From contig DAIOFH010000084.1 of NCBI GenBank assembly GCA_036745875.1, positions 1-17,034 of the forward strand: a stretch of DNA of 17,034 bases, read 5' to 3'. Numbering within the stretch: position 1 is the stretch's first letter; each line of letters opens with the position of its first letter. The notes beneath the pieces were generated by a model. The model had not been told where the DNA came from and did no database searches. It was given only the letters and a program-made list of their open reading frames with translations. The position numbers and the translations under genes are program-made. The stretch is from DAIOFH01 sp036745875 (GTDB lineage: Bacteria > Planctomycetota > SZUA-567). Positions 14,254-17,034 of the stretch are shown piece by piece.

Positions 14254-15404
14254 TTATTTCACCACAAGGTCGCGCCGGGCGCGGTCCGAGTTCATGTAAA
14301 TGGCCAGCAGCACCAGCAGGCCGAAGACGATTTGCTGCCAGAAGCCGTCCACCGCGATGACGTTCATGCCGTTCTGGATCACGGTGATCAGGCCGACGCC
14401 GAGGATGACCATCGGCAGGTAGCCGCGGCCGCCGGTGAGCGCCACGCCGCCGAGGGCGTCGGAGGCGATGGCGATGAGGTTGTATTGTTCGCCGACGGTG
14501 GGTATGCCGCTTTTGAGCTTTACCGCGAAGAACATGCCGCTGATGGCGGCCCCGAGGCCGGAGAACATGAAGGCCATGATTTTAGCCTTGTTTATGTTCA
14601 GGCCGATGAGGCGGGCGGCGCGTTCGTTCGCGCCCAGGGCCATCATGGTTTTCCCCGTCGCGGTCCGGCTTTGGTAGAGATGGTAAAGGAGCATCACCAC
14701 AAAGGCTATGAGGAAGATGAGGGGCAGGGGNNNNNNNNNNNNNNNNNNNNNNNNNNNNNNNNNNNNNNNNNNNNNNNNNNNNNNNNNNNNNNNNNNNNNN
14801 NNNNNNNNNNNNNNNNNNNNNNNNNNNNNNAGAGATGGTAAAGGAGCATCACCACAAAGGCTATGAGGAAGATGAGGGGCAGGGGGCCGATGCGCATTTT
14901 CACCCAGGCGACGTATTTCCAGTTTTTCGGGAAAAGGGTCAGCGGCATGCCGCCGGAGAGGATGAACGCGGCGCTCTGCCAGATGCTTTGCGTGCTCAGG
15001 GTGGCGATGAAGGAAGGGACCTTCAATTTCGCGTGGAGGACGCCGTTCAACAGCCCGGCAAATATGCCGAAAAGAAAGACGATGATGTACGCCAGGGGCC
15101 CGATGTGGTTGAACAGCAGGGTAAGCATCACCGCCGAGCAGGAGGCGATGGCTCCCATGGAAAGGTCGATGGAGCCGAGGAGCAGGACCATGGCGACGCC
15201 GCAACTCATCACCAGCAGGGGCGAAATGTCGGTGAGGAGGTTGTTGATGTTGTTTGTGCTGAGGAAATTCGGGTTCATGGCGGTAAACACCACGACCAGC
15301 AGGACCATCGAGGCTATACTGATGAAACGGCTGATATTCTGCCAGCTCAGCTTCGGGCGGCTGTTCTCGTGGGCGGAAGGTTCCAGGTGCGCGGTGTCTG
15401 ACAT
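14254..15404 (-). CDS. Ribose-type ABC sugar permease (RbsC family), split by a false gap
   Basis: Inner-membrane channel subunit of a CUT2 importer. Read from the ATG at 15404 (AAAGGAG upstream), it has a polar N terminus, many hydrophobic segments and the RbsC signature LLLGSIDLSMGAIAS. After the N block it continues with ATGKTMMALGANERAARLIG, then ALGGVALTGGRGYLPMVILG, to a stop at 14254. As given, the two halves are in different frames around the 100 N. The 55 bases before the N (14676-14730) recur exactly after it (14831-14885). Merging these copies removes 155 bases, restores one frame and gives 331 residues, the normal length for the family. The gene is therefore probably intact in the organism. 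It is followed 11 bases later by the KDG-kinase-like gene and preceded by the ATPase. Confidence 0.87.
14676..14730. repeat. Left copy of 55-base exact duplicate flanking the N gap
   Basis: This 55-base sequence is identical to 14831-14885. In the encoded permease both copies give the same residues (PLPLIFLIAFVVMLLYHL). It is best read as the unmerged overlap of two contig ends and not as a biological repeat. Confidence 0.9.
14731..14830. other. Scaffold gap (100 N)
   Basis: Exactly 100 unknown bases, a conventional placeholder length. Because its flanks duplicate each other, the true gap length is probably minus 55, meaning no sequence is missing. Confidence 0.95.
14831..14885. repeat. Right copy of 55-base exact duplicate flanking the N gap
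   Basis: Identical to 14676-14730. A length of exactly 55 would fit a k-mer overlap of an assembler that failed to join the two contigs; this origin is inferred. Confidence 0.9.
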
Positions 15405-15518
15405 TACAAAAATCTCCTTTGGCACTCGGCTTCTTTGATATGTTCGACTAACCCTTAGCGGGGGCAAACGTAGTTGCATTCCCAAAAATAGCCGTGTACC
15501 ATGCAGAAAACGCTATAA
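15405..15518 (-). other. Intergenic spacer between CUT2 ATPase and permease
   Basis: 114 bases, more AT-rich than the flanking genes. Apart from the permease ribosome binding site (AAAGGAG, about 15414-15420), I see no gene and no strong hairpin. A local promoter for the permease and kinase genes is possible but no clear boxes stand out. Confidence 0.4.
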
Positions 15519-16502
15519 TTACACCATATACCGCACGATATCCAGCTGGTCCGGTTTGGCCCCGACGGGGGCGTCGAATTCCTTGGTGATCTGCCCGTCC
15601 TTCATGACCAGGATGCGGCTGGCGAGGTTGATGCATTCGTCCAGCGTATCGCCGAGAAGGATCATGCCTTTGCCGCTTGCCGTGATGTCGCGGATCAGGC
15701 TGTAGATTTCCTCTTTCGCCCCCACGTCGACGCCTCGCGTCGGATGGTTGAGGATAAGGACATCGGCGTCGGAGGAAAGGATGCGGGCGAAGACGACCTT
15801 CTGCGCATTGCCGCCGCTGAGAAAACCGACATCCTGGTTGACCCCCGGCGTTTTGATCGACAGTTCCGCGACATACTTCCTGGCATTGTCCTTTTCCAGC
15901 TTGGTGGAAATGAGGCCGCCGCGCTTGAAAGCCCGGTAGTTGGACATGCTGATATTCTCGTAAATGGGGGAGTCGGAGATGATCCCCTCCTCGCGGCGCT
16001 CCTTCGGGATGGAAAGTATGCCGGCATTCAGCGCTTCCACCATCTGCCGCGTGGCGAAATCGAGGTTGCTGATCTTGCGGTCCGGCCGGATATGATCGAT
16101 GCCGATTTCACGCAGGATTTGGGCGGTGTCCGCATACATGCGGCCCTTGTCGACGAAACCGAACCGCGAATACGGCGCTTCCTGCCCGAAGAATATGTTT
16201 TGCCCCACGGTGAGGTTTTGGATCAGGGACTGTTCCTGGAACACCATGCCAACGCCAAGGAGGTTCGCCTCGATGGGCGTCCTCGGGGCATAGGCCTGGC
16301 GGCGCATGGTCATCGTGCCTTCCGTGGGCTGTTCGATACCCATGATGATTTTCAGCAAGGTCGATTTGCCCGCGCCGTTCTCCCCCACCAGGCCGATGAC
16401 TTCCCCCTGCCGCACTTCCAGCTCTATGCCGTCCAGCGCGGTGGTTCCGGGATATTTTTTGACAATGTCCTTGGCGGCGAACAACACGGGTTTTGTTTCC
16501 AT
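15519..16502 (-). CDS. Ribose-type sugar ABC ATPase (RbsA family) with internal deletion
   Basis: Energy-coupling subunit for the flanking permeases. RbsA-type proteins have two ATPase domains and about 500 residues; this one has 327. Residues 1-155 are the first half of domain 1, with Walker A GENGAGKST (40-48) and Q loop GMVFQEQSLIQNLTVGQNIF. Residues from about 157 on are the second half of domain 2, with SIPKERREEGI, signature LSGGNAQKVVFAR (228-240) and Walker-B-like VLILNHPTRGVDVGAK. The join lies near residues 156-160 (nt ~16023-16037) and is in frame; Walker B of domain 1 and the start of domain 2 are absent. The remaining Walker B has Asn-His in place of Asp-Glu. The start at 16502 has AAGGAG nine bases upstream. 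It is either a natural composite ATPase, likely weak or inactive, or an assembly deletion. Confidence 0.8.
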   Translation of the reverse strand: METKPVLFAAKDIVKKYPGTTALDGIELEVRQGEVIGLVGENGAGKSTLLKIIMGIEQPTEGTMTMRRQAYAPRTPIEANLLGVGMVFQEQSLIQNLTVGQNIFFGQEAPYSRFGFVDKGRMYADTAQILREIGIDHIRPDRKISNLDFATRQMVEALNAGILSIPKERREEGIISDSPIYENISMSNYRAFKRGGLISTKLEKDNARKYVAELSIKTPGVNQDVGFLSGGNAQKVVFARILSSDADVLILNHPTRGVDVGAKEEIYSLIRDITASGKGMILLGDTLDECINLASRILVMKDGQITKEFDAPVGAKPDQLDIVRYMV

Positions 16503-16516
16503 GACAACCGCTCCTT

Positions 16517-17034
16517 CTACTTGGTGACGACCTTCCTGCCGCGCTTCACCGACAGCGCAACCGCCGTGATGATGATAATGCCCTGGATAGCCGATTGGAT
16601 GTAGGTGCCGACTCCGAGAAGGATGAGGCCGTTGCCGATGATGGTGACGATAAGCGCGCCGACCAGCGAATGCACGACGCCGCCCTTGCCGCCGGTGAGG
16701 GGAGTCCCCCCGACGACGACGGCGGTGATGGCGGGGAATACCGTGTCCTTGCCGATGACCACTTCCCCCCGGCCGATGCGGATGGCACCGAGCACCCCGG
16801 CGACGCCGATGCAAAAACCGCTCCAGGCGAAGACCAGCACCTTTATCTTGTTTATGTTTATGCCGGTGTTTTTGGTGACGCGTTCGTTGTCTCCGATGGC
16901 GAAGACATAGCTGCCGAAGCGGGTGTGCTCCTGCAGGATGTACGATACGGCGAAGACGGCGAGGGCGATCCAGGTCAGGCGGCCACGATCGACAGCACCA
17001 CGACCAGGAAAATAAGAATTCCCACCGGAGCGAG
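16517..17034 (-). CDS. Second ribose-type ABC permease (RbsC family), partial with frameshift
   Basis: C-terminal part of another CUT2 channel subunit, cut by the window end. The clear frame reads RFGSYVFAIGDNERVTKNTGININK, then a hydrophobic stretch, AVVVGGTPLTGGKGGVVHSL and a charged end KRGRKVVTK, with the stop at 16517-16519. Upstream of about 16980 the hydrophobic sequence expected of a membrane segment (PVGILIFLVVVLSIVAA) lies in another frame and meets a TGA at 16977-16975. A single-base indel near 16975-16982 therefore interrupts the gene. It may be a sequencing or assembly error or a true frameshift mutation. The stop lies 14 bases before the ATPase start, so the genes form one operon. 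Having two different RbsC-type permeases with one ATPase suggests a heterodimeric channel. Confidence 0.8.
   Translation of the reverse strand, partial: RSGGNSYFPGRGAVDRGRLTWIALAVFAVSYILQEHTRFGSYVFAIGDNERVTKNTGININKIKVLVFAWSGFCIGVAGVLGAIRIGRGEVVIGKDTVFPAITAVVVGGTPLTGGKGGVVHSLVGALIVTIIGNGLILLGVGTYIQSAIQGIIIITAVALSVKRGRKVVTK

Noticed and set aside
14706..15204. A real tandem duplication inside the permease
   Set aside because: The two copies are exactly identical, separated by exactly 100 N, and merging them gives a normal-length protein; an unmerged contig overlap explains everything.

Overview
The window looks like a scaffold from a GC-rich, Gram-negative (diderm) bacterium. Both sugar-binding proteins have Sec signal peptides with Ala-X-Ala type I cleavage sites and no lipobox cysteine, as expected for periplasmic proteins. 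A block of 100 N flanked by a 55-base duplicate shows this is assembled, probably metagenomic, sequence. I cannot name the genus: the gene families (CitA/CitB-type two-component pair, ROK kinase, Agl/Thu-type importer, RbsC-type permeases, KDG-kinase-like PfkB protein) are spread over several phyla.

Layout. (1) 209-2243, minus strand: a two-gene DNA-alkylation repair operon, an Ada(N-terminal)/AraC/AlkA fusion followed by a free-standing O6-alkylguanine methyltransferase. (2) 2539-4793, plus strand: a CitA/DcuS-type histidine kinase and its CitB/DcuR-type response regulator, overlapping by 4 bases. (3) 4790-5743, minus: a ROK sugar kinase, tail to tail with the regulator. (4) 6246-13516, plus: an alpha-glucoside uptake operon with binding protein 1, two MalF/MalG-type permeases, a MalK-type ATPase, a second paralogous binding protein and a GH13 alpha-glucosidase. 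(5) 13580-17034, minus: a second, ribose-type sugar importer (permease, ATPase, permease) with a PfkB-type KDG-kinase-like gene at its end; the binding protein is not in the window.

Inferred workings. Regions 3 and 4 make a coherent pathway: periplasmic capture of an alpha-glucoside, ATP-driven import, cytoplasmic hydrolysis to glucose, and phosphorylation by the divergently transcribed ROK kinase. The AT-rich 500-base stretch between them is the likely control region. Region 5 would import another sugar or sugar acid whose breakdown passes through a 2-keto-3-deoxy acid.

The main oddities lie in region 5: a false gap that splits a permease, an ATPase with about 170 residues missing in frame, a kinase with roughly 120-140 residues missing in frame, and a frameshift near the window end. 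The other genes look intact. I see no clear undescribed system. The most interesting real biology is the pair of paralogous binding proteins in one single-importer operon and the composite ATPase, if the latter is not an assembly error. No tRNA, rRNA, CRISPR array, transposase or phage gene was seen.
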